Program-made: the position numbers and the translations under genes
Shown: one piece after another, positions 1 through 7,708 of the stretch
How the letters are laid out: each line of letters starts with the position of its first letter
Numbering within the stretch: position 1 is the first letter of the stretch
Notes under the pieces: generated by a model
What the model was told of the DNA's origin: nothing
Seen by the model: only the letters and a program-made list of their open reading frames with translations
The model's database searches: none
Source of the DNA: Streptomyces cyaneofuscatus
GTDB taxonomy: Bacteria; Actinomycetota; Actinomycetes; Streptomycetales; Streptomycetaceae
Assembly: GCF_000718135.1 (NCBI RefSeq)
Contig: NZ_JOEM01000001.1
Location: 620,001-684,000, forward strand
Direction of reading: 5' to 3'
Length of the DNA: 64,000 bases

Positions 1-531
1 GCGCCGGGCGCCGACCACCACTTCCGGCTGGTCCGCGTGGACGGCGACCAGGGTGAAGGCCCCCTCCAGCCGCCGGCACACCTGCCGCATGGCGTCCGCA
101 AGGTCCCCGCCCGCCGAGAACGCCTCGGCCAGCAGATGCGCGACGACCTCGGTGTCCGTCTCCGACCCCAGGGCGTGCCCGCGCCCGGTCAGCTCGCGCC
201 GCAGGGCCGCGAAGTTCTCGATGATCCCGTTGTGGACGACGGCGACCCGGCCCGCGTTGTCCAGGTGGGGGTGGGCGTTCACGTCGTTGGGCGCCCCGTG
301 CGTGGCCCACCGCGTATGCCCGATCCCGGTCCGCCCGGCCGGCAGCGGCCGGGCCCCCAGCTCCTTCTCCAGATTGACGAGCTTGCCCGCCTTCTTCGCG
401 GCGGCGAGCCCGCCGTCCGCGAGCACGGCGACACCCGCCGAGTCGTAGCCCCGGTATTCGAGGCGCTTGAGTCCCGCGACGACGACGTCCTGCGCCGACT
501 GACCACCGACATAACCCACGATTCCGCACAT
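1..531 (-). CDS. glmS: glutamine--fructose-6-phosphate aminotransferase, N-terminal part (partial)
   Basis: Amidotransferase making glucosamine-6-phosphate from fructose-6-phosphate and glutamine, the entry to UDP-GlcNAc and peptidoglycan. The protein begins MCGIVGYVGG, so Cys2 becomes the N-terminal nucleophile after Met removal, and it continues with the class II glutaminase motifs RLEYRGYDSAG, GHTRWATHG, NGIIEN and SETDTEVVAHL. About 177 residues are visible; the gene runs off the left edge, so the isomerase (SIS) domains are not seen. The start at 531 is fixed by the invariant MCGI. The partner pathway gene glmM lies at 24162-25520. No glmS ribozyme-like leader is evident upstream. Confidence 0.96.
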   Translation of the reverse strand, partial: MCGIVGYVGGQSAQDVVVAGLKRLEYRGYDSAGVAVLADGGLAAAKKAGKLVNLEKELGARPLPAGRTGIGHTRWATHGAPNDVNAHPHLDNAGRVAVVHNGIIENFAALRRELTGRGHALGSETDTEVVAHLLAEAFSAGGDLADAMRQVCRRLEGAFTLVAVHADQPEVVVGARR

Positions 532-661
532 AGCGGCACCCTAAGGCCGGAAGCCGCCCCGGGTCAGGAACGCGGACGACACACGATTCCCCCGAGGCCG
601 GGGCGGTCGGCAAGGCCGTCGCCGAGCGCTGGTTCAGCTCGCGCGAGGAATGTTGGTGGCA

Positions 662-675
662 TACAATTCTTTGTA
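662..675. promoter_or_regulatory. inverted repeat in the vapBC promoter, candidate antitoxin operator
   Basis: TACAA (662-666) and TTGTA (671-675) form a perfect inverted repeat with a 4-nt centre, in an AT-rich spot 27 bp before the antitoxin start. TACAAT also resembles a -10 box. VapB-type antitoxins commonly autorepress through such palindromes; binding here is inferred. Confidence 0.45.
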
Positions 676-702
676 CATGACCCACACGAAGGGCGGCCGG
701 AC

Positions 703-924
703 ATGTCGGTGACCCAGATCGACATAGACGATGAAGCTCTGGAGCGGGCGATGGCTCTCTCCAAGGCCCGGACGAAGAGGGAGACCGTCAACCTCGCCCT
801 CCGCTTCTACGCCGAGCAGCAGGAGCGCGGGGCGCGGATCAGCCGCCACTTCGAGCGTGCACGCAACTGGGGCGCGGTCGAGGACGCCGAGCGGCGGCAC
901 CGGGCGGAGAAGGACGGTCAGTGA
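703..924 (+). CDS. VapB-type antitoxin
   Basis: 73-residue protein, the likely antitoxin of the PIN toxin that follows. The N-terminal half (MSVTQIDIDDEALERAMALS, then KARTKRETVNLALRFY) is the short strand plus helix-helix DNA-binding arrangement of the VapB/MazE-like ribbon-helix-helix family (DUF2191 type). The charged C-terminal tail would wrap the toxin. The start at ATG 703 follows a GAAGGG-like ribosome site and gives the standard family length. The stop overlaps the toxin GTG start by 4 bp (GTGA, 921-924), as is usual for coupled toxin-antitoxin pairs. The palindrome at 662-675 is the probable self-regulatory site. Confidence 0.85.
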   Translation: MSVTQIDIDDEALERAMALSKARTKRETVNLALRFYAEQQERGARISRHFERARNWGAVEDAERRHRAEKDGQ

Positions 925-1331
925 TCTACCTGCTCGACACCTCGGGCCTCGTACGGCTGCTCTCCGACACCACCCTGCAGTCGGCGTGGTCCGATGCGAT
1001 CGAGGCCGGAACGGTCGCCTCCTGCTATCCGCAGCGAGCGGAGTTCCTGTACGGCGCCCGCGACGCACGCGAGTACGACGAGATCGTCGAGATGTTCACC
1101 GACCTCTACCCGGACGTCTCCGTACCGAAGAGCGCCGGGCGCTGGATCACCTCGGTCCAGCACCGCATGGCACGCGCCGGGCAGCACCGGAGCGCTTCCG
1201 CCGTGGATCTCGTCATCGCCGCCACGGCGGCCCATCACGGCCTGACGGTTCTCCATGACGACCTCGACTACCGTACGGTCGCCCGGCACGCCCCGGATCT
1301 CGGCGAACACAGCGTGCACGACGTGGCCTGA
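921..1331 (+). CDS. VapC-type PIN-domain ribonuclease toxin
   Basis: 136-residue PIN-domain protein, expected to be an Mg2+-dependent endoribonuclease held inactive by the upstream antitoxin. The acidic PIN residues are visible: Asp6 in YLLDTSG, Glu41 in RAEFLYGA, Asp96 in SAVDLVIAATA, and Asp113/Asp114 in LHDDLDY. The GTG start overlaps the antitoxin stop by 4 bp, indicating translational coupling. Targets of VapC toxins (tRNA, rRNA) vary and cannot be predicted here. The gene converges on a carboxypeptidase gene across a hairpin at 1334-1369. Confidence 0.88.
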   Translation: MIYLLDTSGLVRLLSDTTLQSAWSDAIEAGTVASCYPQRAEFLYGARDAREYDEIVEMFTDLYPDVSVPKSAGRWITSVQHRMARAGQHRSASAVDLVIAATAAHHGLTVLHDDLDYRTVARHAPDLGEHSVHDVA

Positions 1332-1333
1332 AA

Positions 1334-1369
1334 CTCCGGTGCGGGCCCGAGCGGGGTTCCGCACCGGAG
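1334..1369. terminator. bidirectional terminator hairpin
   Basis: Perfect 11-bp stem (CTCCGGTGCGG at 1334-1344 with its complement at 1359-1369) and a 14-nt loop, placed between the convergent vapC and carboxypeptidase genes. There is no T-tract, which is common in Streptomyces. Confidence 0.7.
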
Positions 1370-1400
1370 CAGGTTCAGGCCGTGACGAGCATCCTCGTCA

Positions 1401-2786
1401 CTAGCAGTACTGCGCCTCCTTGCCGATCGACCGGTACATGCAGTCCGCGTTCTCGATCAGTTGGAGCACCGCGTCCCGGTTGCGGGAGGTCTCACGCTCG
1501 ATGACCTCGTCGGGCGGGTAGAAGCCGCCGCCCGAGGCCGAGCGCGGGAACATCTCGAAGGTGTAGCCGAAGATCTTCTGCGAGCCCCACAGCCAGTCGT
1601 CGATCGAGCCGTCCGTGATGTAGAGGTCACTGGACTGCTCGGCCGTGTACCCGTTGCTCGCCGCCATCTTCTGGCCCACCGCCGCGAACGCGTTGCGGTC
1701 GTCGGCCGTCATGCCGGGGGCCGTGTCGTTGTACGTGTAGCCGAACGGCCAGAGCACCAGCTCGCTGTACGTGTGGAAGTCGATGGCCGCCGTGATCTGC
1801 TGCTTCCCGCCGAGCACCCGGCTGCGTACGAAGTCCGCCACGACCTTCGTCTCGGGCGCGGACTCGGCGGCCCGGCCCCGGTAGGTGTCCGAGGACGGGC
1901 TGGAGGAGGAGCCGCCGCAGCAGCCCCACTTGAAGGCCCAGTTGCGGTTGAGGTCGGTGCCCACGGCGGTGGAGCCGGAGTTGGGCTGCCGGTTCTTGCG
2001 CCAGCTGCGGTACGAGCCGGAGGCGATGTCGTACTCGCCGCCGTCCGGGTTCATGTCCGGGATGATCCACAGCTCGCGGCCGTTGACCGCCTGGGTGATC
2101 CGGGAGTCGCTCCCGTACCCCGCCGCGAACTCGCGGAGCAGGTAGAGCGACATCTCGACGGTCAGGTGCTCGCGGGCGTGCTGGTGGGCGGTGAACAGGA
2201 CCTCGGGCTCGGCCTCGTCGGTGGCCACGTTGTCGCTGATCTTGATCGCGACGATGTCGCGGCCCTGGTAGGTCTTGCCGATGACGCGCTTGCTCATGAT
2301 CGAGGGGTTGGCGGCGATTCGGGCGTCGATGGCCGCCGTCATCTCGGCGTAGTTGTGGTAGCGGGAGTCGGCCGGCGGGAAGTCGAGCGCGCCGACGCCT
2401 TCCTCGCCGTGGGCATGGGCGTCCGGTGCGGGCAGCGCCTCCAGGAGGTGGCCTTTGGCCCGGAGCTGCTTGGCCTGGGCGGTGCTGGCGCTGATCACGA
2501 TGCCGTGGTCGTGGACCTCGTCGATGGTGACGCCCGCGCGGAGGATCTCGGTGCGGACGGCCGGGGTGGTGCGCCCGGTGATCTCGTACTGGACCGGCCG
2601 CTCGGCCGTCGCGACGACCGTCTTCCGGGCGGCGGGCTCGGCGGTGGCCACGGCGGACGCCGGGGCGGCGAGGCCGAGGGCGAGCAGGACGGCGAGGGTG
2701 GCGTTCCGCCTGGCCTTCGTCCTGGTCGCGCCGGTCTTCGTTCTGGCCTTCGCCGAGCGGGATTTCCGTGTGTTGGCGAGTCGCAT
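1401..2786 (-). CDS. secreted zinc carboxypeptidase (M14 family)
   Basis: 461-residue exported metallocarboxypeptidase that trims C-terminal residues from extracellular peptides. A long basic N-region is followed by a hydrophobic stretch ending near AAPASA (signal peptide), a propeptide of roughly 90 residues, then the M14 catalytic domain. The zinc site HxxE lies in AHQHAREHL (about residues 200-204), the third ligand His in [12 protein letters not shown] (about 337), and the catalytic Glu in GYTFEMFP (about 408). NPDGGEY and TDLNRNW are substrate-binding motifs of the family. ATG 2786 was chosen because CTCAGGAGACTGCC provides a good ribosome site; an in-frame start 18 codons upstream lacks one. 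It resembles Streptomyces carboxypeptidases of the T/SG type. It is transcribed alone. Confidence 0.93.
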   Translation of the reverse strand: MRLANTRKSRSAKARTKTGATRTKARRNATLAVLLALGLAAPASAVATAEPAARKTVVATAERPVQYEITGRTTPAVRTEILRAGVTIDEVHDHGIVISASTAQAKQLRAKGHLLEALPAPDAHAHGEEGVGALDFPPADSRYHNYAEMTAAIDARIAANPSIMSKRVIGKTYQGRDIVAIKISDNVATDEAEPEVLFTAHQHAREHLTVEMSLYLLREFAAGYGSDSRITQAVNGRELWIIPDMNPDGGEYDIASGSYRSWRKNRQPNSGSTAVGTDLNRNWAFKWGCCGGSSSSPSSDTYRGRAAESAPETKVVADFVRSRVLGGKQQITAAIDFHTYSELVLWPFGYTYNDTAPGMTADDRNAFAAVGQKMAASNGYTAEQSSDLYITDGSIDDWLWGSQKIFGYTFEMFPRSASGGGFYPPDEVIERETSRNRDAVLQLIENADCMYRSIGKEAQYC

Positions 2787-2906
2787 GCTGGCAGTCTCCT
2801 GAGTCCGTCGGGGTGGGGGGTGGAGCTGTGCGACGGGCACAGGATGGAGCTATGTCATGAGCGGGTCAAGGTGGAGTTTTCGGCCACTCCCGCACCGCGC
2901 CGGTGC

Positions 2907-4373
2907 TCACAGGCGGCGATAGGTGCGGCCGCCCCGCCGGGGCAGAGCCCGCGGGTCGTCCCCGTCCTTCGCGGTGGCTTCCAGGGCCAGGTGCAGTTCG
3001 GCCCGGACGGCGGCATCGGTGAGGTTCTGCCCGAGGCGCTCGGCGCACCGGGTGAGCCAGGTCGTCAAAGTGGTGCGGTGGACGTGCAGTTCGGTCGCGG
3101 CGGGGGCGGTTCTGGCGTGGTGGCGCAGCCAGCAGGCGAGCGCGATCCGCAGGTGGGGTTCGAGCCCCCCGACCAGGCCGACGGCCCAGGTGCGGGCCGC
3201 TTCGGTGTCCAGGATCCCGCCGGGCAGCGTCTCCGGCCGGGCCGGGCGGTCGCTCTCCGGACGGCCCTCGCCCTCCCCCTGGCCGTCGCCCCGCGTGGGC
3301 GCGCGGAGCGCCAGCAACAGATGCGCCTGCACGGTGATGTCGTCGAGGTCCGCGCCCAGCAGGGCGGCCACGCCGCGGAGCCGGGTGCGGACGGTGCCGG
3401 GCGAGAGCCCGAGCGCGGTGGCGGCGCGGGGGGCGCTGCCGGTGCGGAGCCGGACCAGGAGCAGGTGGCGTTGGTCCGGGGTCAACGGGCTCAGCACGGA
3501 TCGTGCCCACGCGGTGTACGGGCCAGGGGGGAGCAGGCGGGCCAGCTGAGGGGTGCCGACGGCGTCGGCGGGGACGATGCGGTGGGCGGGGGTGGCGCTG
3601 TGCCGGGCCGCCGCCGCGTCGGCGTGGGCGGTGGGCGTCTCGGCCAGGGGCAGCGGCCCGGCCAGGCCCGCCAGGAGGTTGTGGCGTTCGCTCACCCGGG
3701 AGACCAGGCGCAGGACCCGCCCGTCGTCGCTGCCGTGGTGGAGCTCGGCGACCAGGAGCTCGCCGTCCACCTCGCCGATCAGGGCGCAGGCGCCGCCGTG
3801 TCCGGCCAGGGACGGGCGGACGGCCCGCCAGAGGACCTGGTGGGCGGTGGGGATGTCGGGGCCGGTGAGCCGGTAGAGCGTGACATGCGTGAGTCCGCCG
3901 GCCCGCACGGTGTCGGTGACGGAGGTGGTGTGCCCGGCCAGAAGCAGCCGGAGCAGCGTGCTGTGCAGCCGCATCTGCTCGGCGCGCAGCTCGGCGGCGC
4001 GCTGCCCGCGCACCTCCAGGAGGGCCGCGGTGGTGGTGGCGACGAGCCCGACGTGTTCGGCGTTCATGGTGGGCGCCGGATGCAGGACGAGGACGGCTCC
4101 GGCCGCCGGGCGCTGCACATGGTGCGGGTGGTCCTGCGGATGGGCCGCGGCGTGGACGCCGTCGGCCGCCGCGGTGGCGGGCGTGCTGTAGACGGCCCCG
4201 GCGATCGGGTCGGCCAGCACCGCCGCCCCCTGGACGAGCACGGCGGCCTCGCTGACCAGCTGCGCACCGGACCGCGTCGCGGCCCGCAGCAGCCGGTCAG
4301 CCATCGCCTCCCGGACCGTACGGGAGTCCCCCGGGCCCGCGGCGTCGGGTCCGGTCGGGTGTGTGGTGCTCAT
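2907..4373 (-). CDS. PucR/CdaR-like helix-turn-helix regulator
   Basis: 488-residue cytoplasmic regulator. Two separate helix-turn-helix stretches are visible in the C-terminal half: one in AATALGLSPGTVRTRLRGVA and a second in AATELHVHRTTLTTWLTRCA near the end, the latter typical of the PucR C-terminal DNA-binding domain. The N-terminal part (GAQLVSEAAVLVQGAAVLAD) resembles the GAF-like sensor of this class. The start at ATG 4373 follows GAGGGGGC. It lies 76 bp downstream of the methyltransferase gene in the same direction and may be co-transcribed with it. Ligand and targets are unknown. Confidence 0.7.
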   Translation of the reverse strand: MSTTHPTGPDAAGPGDSRTVREAMADRLLRAATRSGAQLVSEAAVLVQGAAVLADPIAGAVYSTPATAAADGVHAAAHPQDHPHHVQRPAAGAVLVLHPAPTMNAEHVGLVATTTAALLEVRGQRAAELRAEQMRLHSTLLRLLLAGHTTSVTDTVRAGGLTHVTLYRLTGPDIPTAHQVLWRAVRPSLAGHGGACALIGEVDGELLVAELHHGSDDGRVLRLVSRVSERHNLLAGLAGPLPLAETPTAHADAAAARHSATPAHRIVPADAVGTPQLARLLPPGPYTAWARSVLSPLTPDQRHLLLVRLRTGSAPRAATALGLSPGTVRTRLRGVAALLGADLDDITVQAHLLLALRAPTRGDGQGEGEGRPESDRPARPETLPGGILDTEAARTWAVGLVGGLEPHLRIALACWLRHHARTAPAATELHVHRTTLTTWLTRCAERLGQNLTDAAVRAELHLALEATAKDGDDPRALPRRGGRTYRRL

Positions 4374-4449
4374 ACCGCGCCCCCTCGGCGTACGAACGCG
4401 CGCCGCGCACCTGCGGTCCGGGTGCGCGGCGCGGCGATGACGGGCACGG

Positions 4450-5256
4450 TCAGGGAATGCGGGCGACGGCTCCCCACCCGGCCCGGCCGGTGGTGGTGCC
4501 GGTGTTCGCGTCGGGCCGCCAGTTCGGCCAGGACACCATCCCCGGCTCCACCATCTCCAGCCCGTCGAAGAACGCGATGGTGGTCTCCGGCTCACGGAAG
4601 ATGTACGGGATCGCCCCGCTGCTGTTGTACTCGTCCTGGACCACCCGGTGGGCCTCGTCCGAGGCGGTGGAGTGGGACAGGGACAGATAGCTGCCCGAGG
4701 GCAGCCGCGCCACCAGCCGCCGTACCAGCGACAGCGCGTCGTCCCAGTCCACGATGTGCCCGAGCACGTCGGAGATGACGAGGGCGACGGGCTCGTTCAG
4801 GTCCAGGGTCTTCGCCGCGCCCTCCAGAACCGCCTCCGTGTCCCGCATGTCCGCCTCCACGTACGCGGTCGCGCCCTCGGCGCTGCTGGTCAGCAGCGCG
4901 TGGACGTGCAGCAGCACCAGCGGGTCGTGGTCGACGTAGACGATCTTCGCGTCCGGGGCTATCCGCTGCGCGACCTCGTGCGTGTTGTTCGCCGTCGGCA
5001 GGCCCGCGCCGACGTCCAGGAACTGCCTGATCCCGGCGTCCCGGGCGAGGTAGGTCACCGTACGGCGCAGGAAGTCACGCGACTCCTTCGCGAACGTCTC
5101 GATCAGCGGGTACTTCTCCCGGTAGGCGTCGCCCGCGGCCCGGTCCGCCGGGAAGTTGTCCTTCCCGCCGAGCCAGTAGTTCCACACGCGCGCGGAGTGC
5201 GCGACGCTCGTGTCGATCTGCGCGGGCAGTTCAGCCCCGTTCCCGGTCGTACTCAT
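4450..5256 (-). CDS. SAM-dependent methyltransferase, SAV2177/PF04672 family
   Basis: 268-residue member of a Streptomyces-expanded methyltransferase family. Family hallmarks are the N-terminal VAHSARVWNYWLGGKDNFPADR, the glycine-rich SAM site FLDVGAGLPTANNTHEVAQ, the acidic DHDP after strand beta2, and ISDVLGHI followed by LPSGSYLSLSH. Family members are widespread in actinomycetes, often beside XRE/DUF5753 regulators, but substrates are generally unknown. Its first 26 bp overlap the end of the upstream DUF5753 regulator gene (5231-5256), a strong sign of translational coupling and a shared job. Confidence 0.9.
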   Translation of the reverse strand: MSTTGNGAELPAQIDTSVAHSARVWNYWLGGKDNFPADRAAGDAYREKYPLIETFAKESRDFLRRTVTYLARDAGIRQFLDVGAGLPTANNTHEVAQRIAPDAKIVYVDHDPLVLLHVHALLTSSAEGATAYVEADMRDTEAVLEGAAKTLDLNEPVALVISDVLGHIVDWDDALSLVRRLVARLPSGSYLSLSHSTASDEAHRVVQDEYNSSGAIPYIFREPETTIAFFDGLEMVEPGMVSWPNWRPDANTGTTTGRAGWGAVARIP

Positions 5257-6100
5257 CCTGCAGAACCTCCCTCGTTCGGTCCGGACGCATCGCCATCACA
5301 CACGACACGTCCAGCATCGCTTGGTATTCCTGTACGGGCGGACCGCTGTCCCACACCTCCGCCGTTCCCGGCAGCCCGCCCTCGCGCACCACGTGATCCG
5401 CGATCTCCCGGATCTCCACGCGGTACTGACTCAGTGCCGGAACCCCGGTCAGCGGGTGGGGCGGTGCGTCCTCGGCATGGAGCTGCACCATCACATCCCG
5501 CCGCTCCGCGGCCTCCTGGAGCGCGGCGAGCTGTTCACGCATCACCTCGCCGTCGCCGACCCGGCAGCGCAGCGCGGTGACCGGCAGCACCGCCCACACC
5601 CGCGCCTGCTGCTCACGCAGCCGCCGCTGACGCATCACCAGCAGATCCGCGCGCCGCCGCCGGACCGCGGGGTCCAGCCCGGGCCGCAGGGCGGCGTCCA
5701 CGGCCATGGCGTACGCCGGGGTCCGCAGCAGCAGCGGTACGAGCGCCGGATCCCAGGTGCGCACGATGCTGGCGGCGGACTCCACGCTCATCAGGTCCAT
5801 GAGCCAGGGGTCCATCGCATCGCGCCACGGATGCCACCAGCCGGGCATGTTGGCCGCGTTGAGCCGGCCCATGATGTCGTCGGTCTCGGACGCGCCCGCC
5901 CCGTACCGGTCGAGCAGCGCGGACACCTGCCCCACGTCCAGGGATGTCTGCGCCTGCTCCAGCCTCCGCAGCGTCGACGGGTGCCAGCCGAGCAGCTTGG
6001 CGGCCTGGGGCACGGACAGGCCCGCCCCTTCCCGCAGGTGCCGCAGCCGCGCCACCAGGACCAGGTGCTGTGCTGTCCGGCCCGACCTTTCACGTGCCAC
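5231..6100 (-). CDS. XRE-family regulator with DUF5753 domain
   Basis: 289-residue regulator. An N-terminal helix-turn-helix (LRHLREGAGLSVPQAAKLLG then WHPSTLRRLEQAQ, residues about 19-51) is followed by the DUF5753 sensor-like domain, with signatures such as SVESAASIVRTWDPALVPLLLRTPAYA, RQRRLREQ and YQAMLDVSCV. The GTG 6100 start is preceded by GCGGAAGGACG. The 3' end overlaps the methyltransferase gene by 26 bp. In Streptomyces, DUF5753 proteins often control small partner genes next door; here the tightly coupled partner is the methyltransferase rather than a DUF397 protein. The ligand is unknown. Confidence 0.88.
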   Translation of the reverse strand: MARERSGRTAQHLVLVARLRHLREGAGLSVPQAAKLLGWHPSTLRRLEQAQTSLDVGQVSALLDRYGAGASETDDIMGRLNAANMPGWWHPWRDAMDPWLMDLMSVESAASIVRTWDPALVPLLLRTPAYAMAVDAALRPGLDPAVRRRRADLLVMRQRRLREQQARVWAVLPVTALRCRVGDGEVMREQLAALQEAAERRDVMVQLHAEDAPPHPLTGVPALSQYRVEIREIADHVVREGGLPGTAEVWDSGPPVQEYQAMLDVSCVMAMRPDRTREVLQDEYDRERG

Positions 6101-6523
6101 CGCTCGTCCTTCCGCTCCGGCCCGACATCCGACAGTTCACGCAGCCTGCGCGCAGTGCACACAGCGCACCTTGCGACGATCGCGCGCCGCTCCCATGGTG
6201 AGTATGTCTGTCCCCACCGACCACAACGCGGCGGAGCGTTGTCACCGCCTCTCGCACTCCTCGCGGAGCACTTTTTGGCCACCTCGATCCTCGATCGACC
6301 ACACGCCCGCGCACCCCGGATCAGCCACCTCCTCGCCCGCCGCGCCATCACCACCTTTCCACGGGACCGCAGTTGAACGACCGGCGCCCTCCTCGCCCGC
6401 CGCCTCCTTCCTCGCCCCCGAGCGCCCCCGGGCCTGGCCGGGCCTCCCCGGCCCCTGCCTCCCCGGCCCCGCCCCCGCCCCGAACTCGACGGTCCCGTAC
6501 GCCCGCACTCTGGAGCCCGCCTC
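6101..6523. other. 423-bp divergent intergenic region
   Basis: Region between the minus-strand DUF5753 regulator and the plus-strand gene at 6524. It must hold divergent promoters, but no consensus boxes stand out. From about 6400 it becomes C-rich, proline-codon-like low-complexity sequence. A plus-strand frame opening at ATG 6196 (or 6205) ends in a TGA at 6525-6527 that overlaps the next ATG (6524) by 4 bp. It encodes a Ser/Pro-rich sequence with no recognisable domain, and a competing frame is also open, so it is not called as a gene. Confidence 0.5.
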
Positions 6524-6928
6524 ATGAACCGCCCGAACTTGACCCACCCGGACCCTCGCCCCTCCGTCGCCCCCGCCCCCGCCCTCGCCCCGCCGAGGCA
6601 GCTCCCCCGGCGCCCCCTGGACCTCCGCGTCCGCACCCGGCGCATCCAGGTCGAGGAACTCGTCGTCGACGACCCCGGCAAGGTCCTCGACCACGCCCAA
6701 CGGGCCGCCCTCACCGCCCCCGACACCGCCGCCGTCCTCGGCCACAGCCCCACCACCCCCCTCACCCTCCCGGCGGCGGCGGCCCTGCTCTGCGCCCTCC
6801 ACGAGCCGGGCGAACTCGCCGCGATGGGCCTGCGCCTCACCCGCCACACCACCCACGTGACCGCCTCCGACCAGCAGACCGAGCCCGTCTCCCTGGAGCT
6901 GTCGTACGCCCCTGAGTACGAGGAGTGA
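6524..6928 (+). CDS. hypothetical protein
   Basis: 134 residues, family not recognised. The N-terminus is Pro-rich; the core (RTRRIQVEELVVDDPGKVLD and AAALLCALHEPGELAAMGL) looks globular and alpha-helical, and there is no signal peptide or membrane segment. Codon use with C/G third positions supports this frame over the overlapping Arg/Pro-rich frames. Divergent from the DUF5753 regulator, so it may be a target or partner of that system, which is inference only. ATG 6524 is the only good start. Confidence 0.55.
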   Translation: MNRPNLTHPDPRPSVAPAPALAPPRQLPRRPLDLRVRTRRIQVEELVVDDPGKVLDHAQRAALTAPDTAAVLGHSPTTPLTLPAAAALLCALHEPGELAAMGLRLTRHTTHVTASDQQTEPVSLELSYAPEYEE

Positions 6929-7029
6929 GTACGCGCACCCACGCCCGGGCCCTCCGGTCGCTCCACCATGGACACGGCGCAGCGATCAACCGATGACCTG
7001 ACCGGCCATCACTTCACCGAGGAGCTCAC

Positions 7030-7500
7030 ATGTCCCAGCGTGCCGTCACCATCTCGGCCCTCGCCGGTGCCGCCCTGCTGGCGGGAGCGGGCGCCTACGC
7101 CTTCGCCGGGGAGACCGGGGGCAGCGGGAGCACCGGGCCCGAGGTGACGAAGGCTTCCGCCGCGTACGTCGCACCGACCGCGGACAAGGACGGCTCGCTC
7201 ACCTTCACCGCCGAGGTGTCGGATGACACCGGGGTCCGGAACCTGAAGGTGCTGGCCTGGCCCGCGAGCATGACGCCCGCCCCGGACGCGGACGACATGG
7301 CGCACGTGGAGTCGGCCGCCTGCGAGCCGTCGGGGTCCTCGGGGGACAAGGCCGCGCTCTGCACGTACACGGTGAAGGTGACGAGCGCCGAGGCGGCCGA
7401 ATCACCGAACGGCGCGTGGCACGTGGGTGTCCTGGCCTCGGCGGAGAACGGCGGCACGACGTTCGCCCCGAAGGCGGCCGGGTTCACGGTCAAGAGCTGA
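7030..7500 (+). CDS. secreted protein, DUF5707-like
   Basis: 156-residue exported protein. Residues 1-27 form a signal peptide (ISALAGAALLAGAGAYAFA). The remainder reads as one beta-sandwich-like domain with two Cys residues (in AACEPSG and ALCTYTV) that could form a disulfide. It resembles the actinobacterial DUF5707 family, function unknown. The start at ATG 7030 follows GAGGAGCTCAC. It is monocistronic and ends in FTVKS at 7500. The last codons are echoed in a tandem repeat immediately downstream (7497-7591), then a terminator. Confidence 0.75.
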   Translation: MSQRAVTISALAGAALLAGAGAYAFAGETGGSGSTGPEVTKASAAYVAPTADKDGSLTFTAEVSDDTGVRNLKVLAWPASMTPAPDADDMAHVESAACEPSGSSGDKAALCTYTVKVTSAEAAESPNGAWHVGVLASAENGGTTFAPKAAGFTVKS

Positions 7501-7591
7501 GGCCACGGTCAAGGGCTGAGGCCACGGTCAAGGCCTGAGGCCACGGTCCAGGCCTGAGGCCACGGTCCAGGGCTGAAGCCACGGCCCTGGG
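7497..7591. repeat. 19-bp tandem repeat, five copies, starting at a gene's stop codon
   Basis: Five head-to-tail 19-bp units of CTGAGGCCACGGTCAAGGG (7497-7515, 7516-7534, 7535-7553, 7554-7572, 7573-7591), the last two or three diverged. The first unit begins inside the stop region of the secreted-protein gene, and the preceding coding bases (TTCACGGTCAAGAG, 7483-7496) match the unit. The array therefore appears to have grown from the 3' end of the gene. Confidence 0.9.
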
Positions 7592-7613
7592 CCGGCGCAA
7601 CGACCCAGGGCCG
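7582..7613. terminator. terminator hairpin
   Basis: Perfect 10-bp stem (CGGCCCTGGG 7582-7591 with complement 7604-7613) and a 12-nt loop, overlapping the last 19-bp repeat unit. It separates the plus-strand secreted-protein gene from the convergent sigma-factor gene. Confidence 0.7.
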
Positions 7614-7708
7614 AGTTCACGGCCTGCGCGACCCGGGGCCGGCGGTCACCTCCACGGCGAACCCCGTCGACTCGACGTGAAGCACCCCGGGCGGGAGGTG
7701 CGGGAGCG

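Noticed and set aside
532..661. glmS ribozyme or another riboswitch upstream of glmS
   Set aside because: No recognisable conserved core was seen, and glmS ribozymes are mainly a Firmicutes feature.
1461..4778. Open frame of about 1100 codons on the plus strand opposite the carboxypeptidase and PucR-like genes
   Set aside because: Antisense frames are often open in very GC-rich DNA. It spans two real genes, is Gly/Val/Arg-rich and shows no domain.
6373..6915. Pro/Arg-rich plus-strand frame overlapping the gene at 6524
   Set aside because: Weak start, low-complexity Pro/Arg/His product and poorer codon bias than the frame at 6524-6928.
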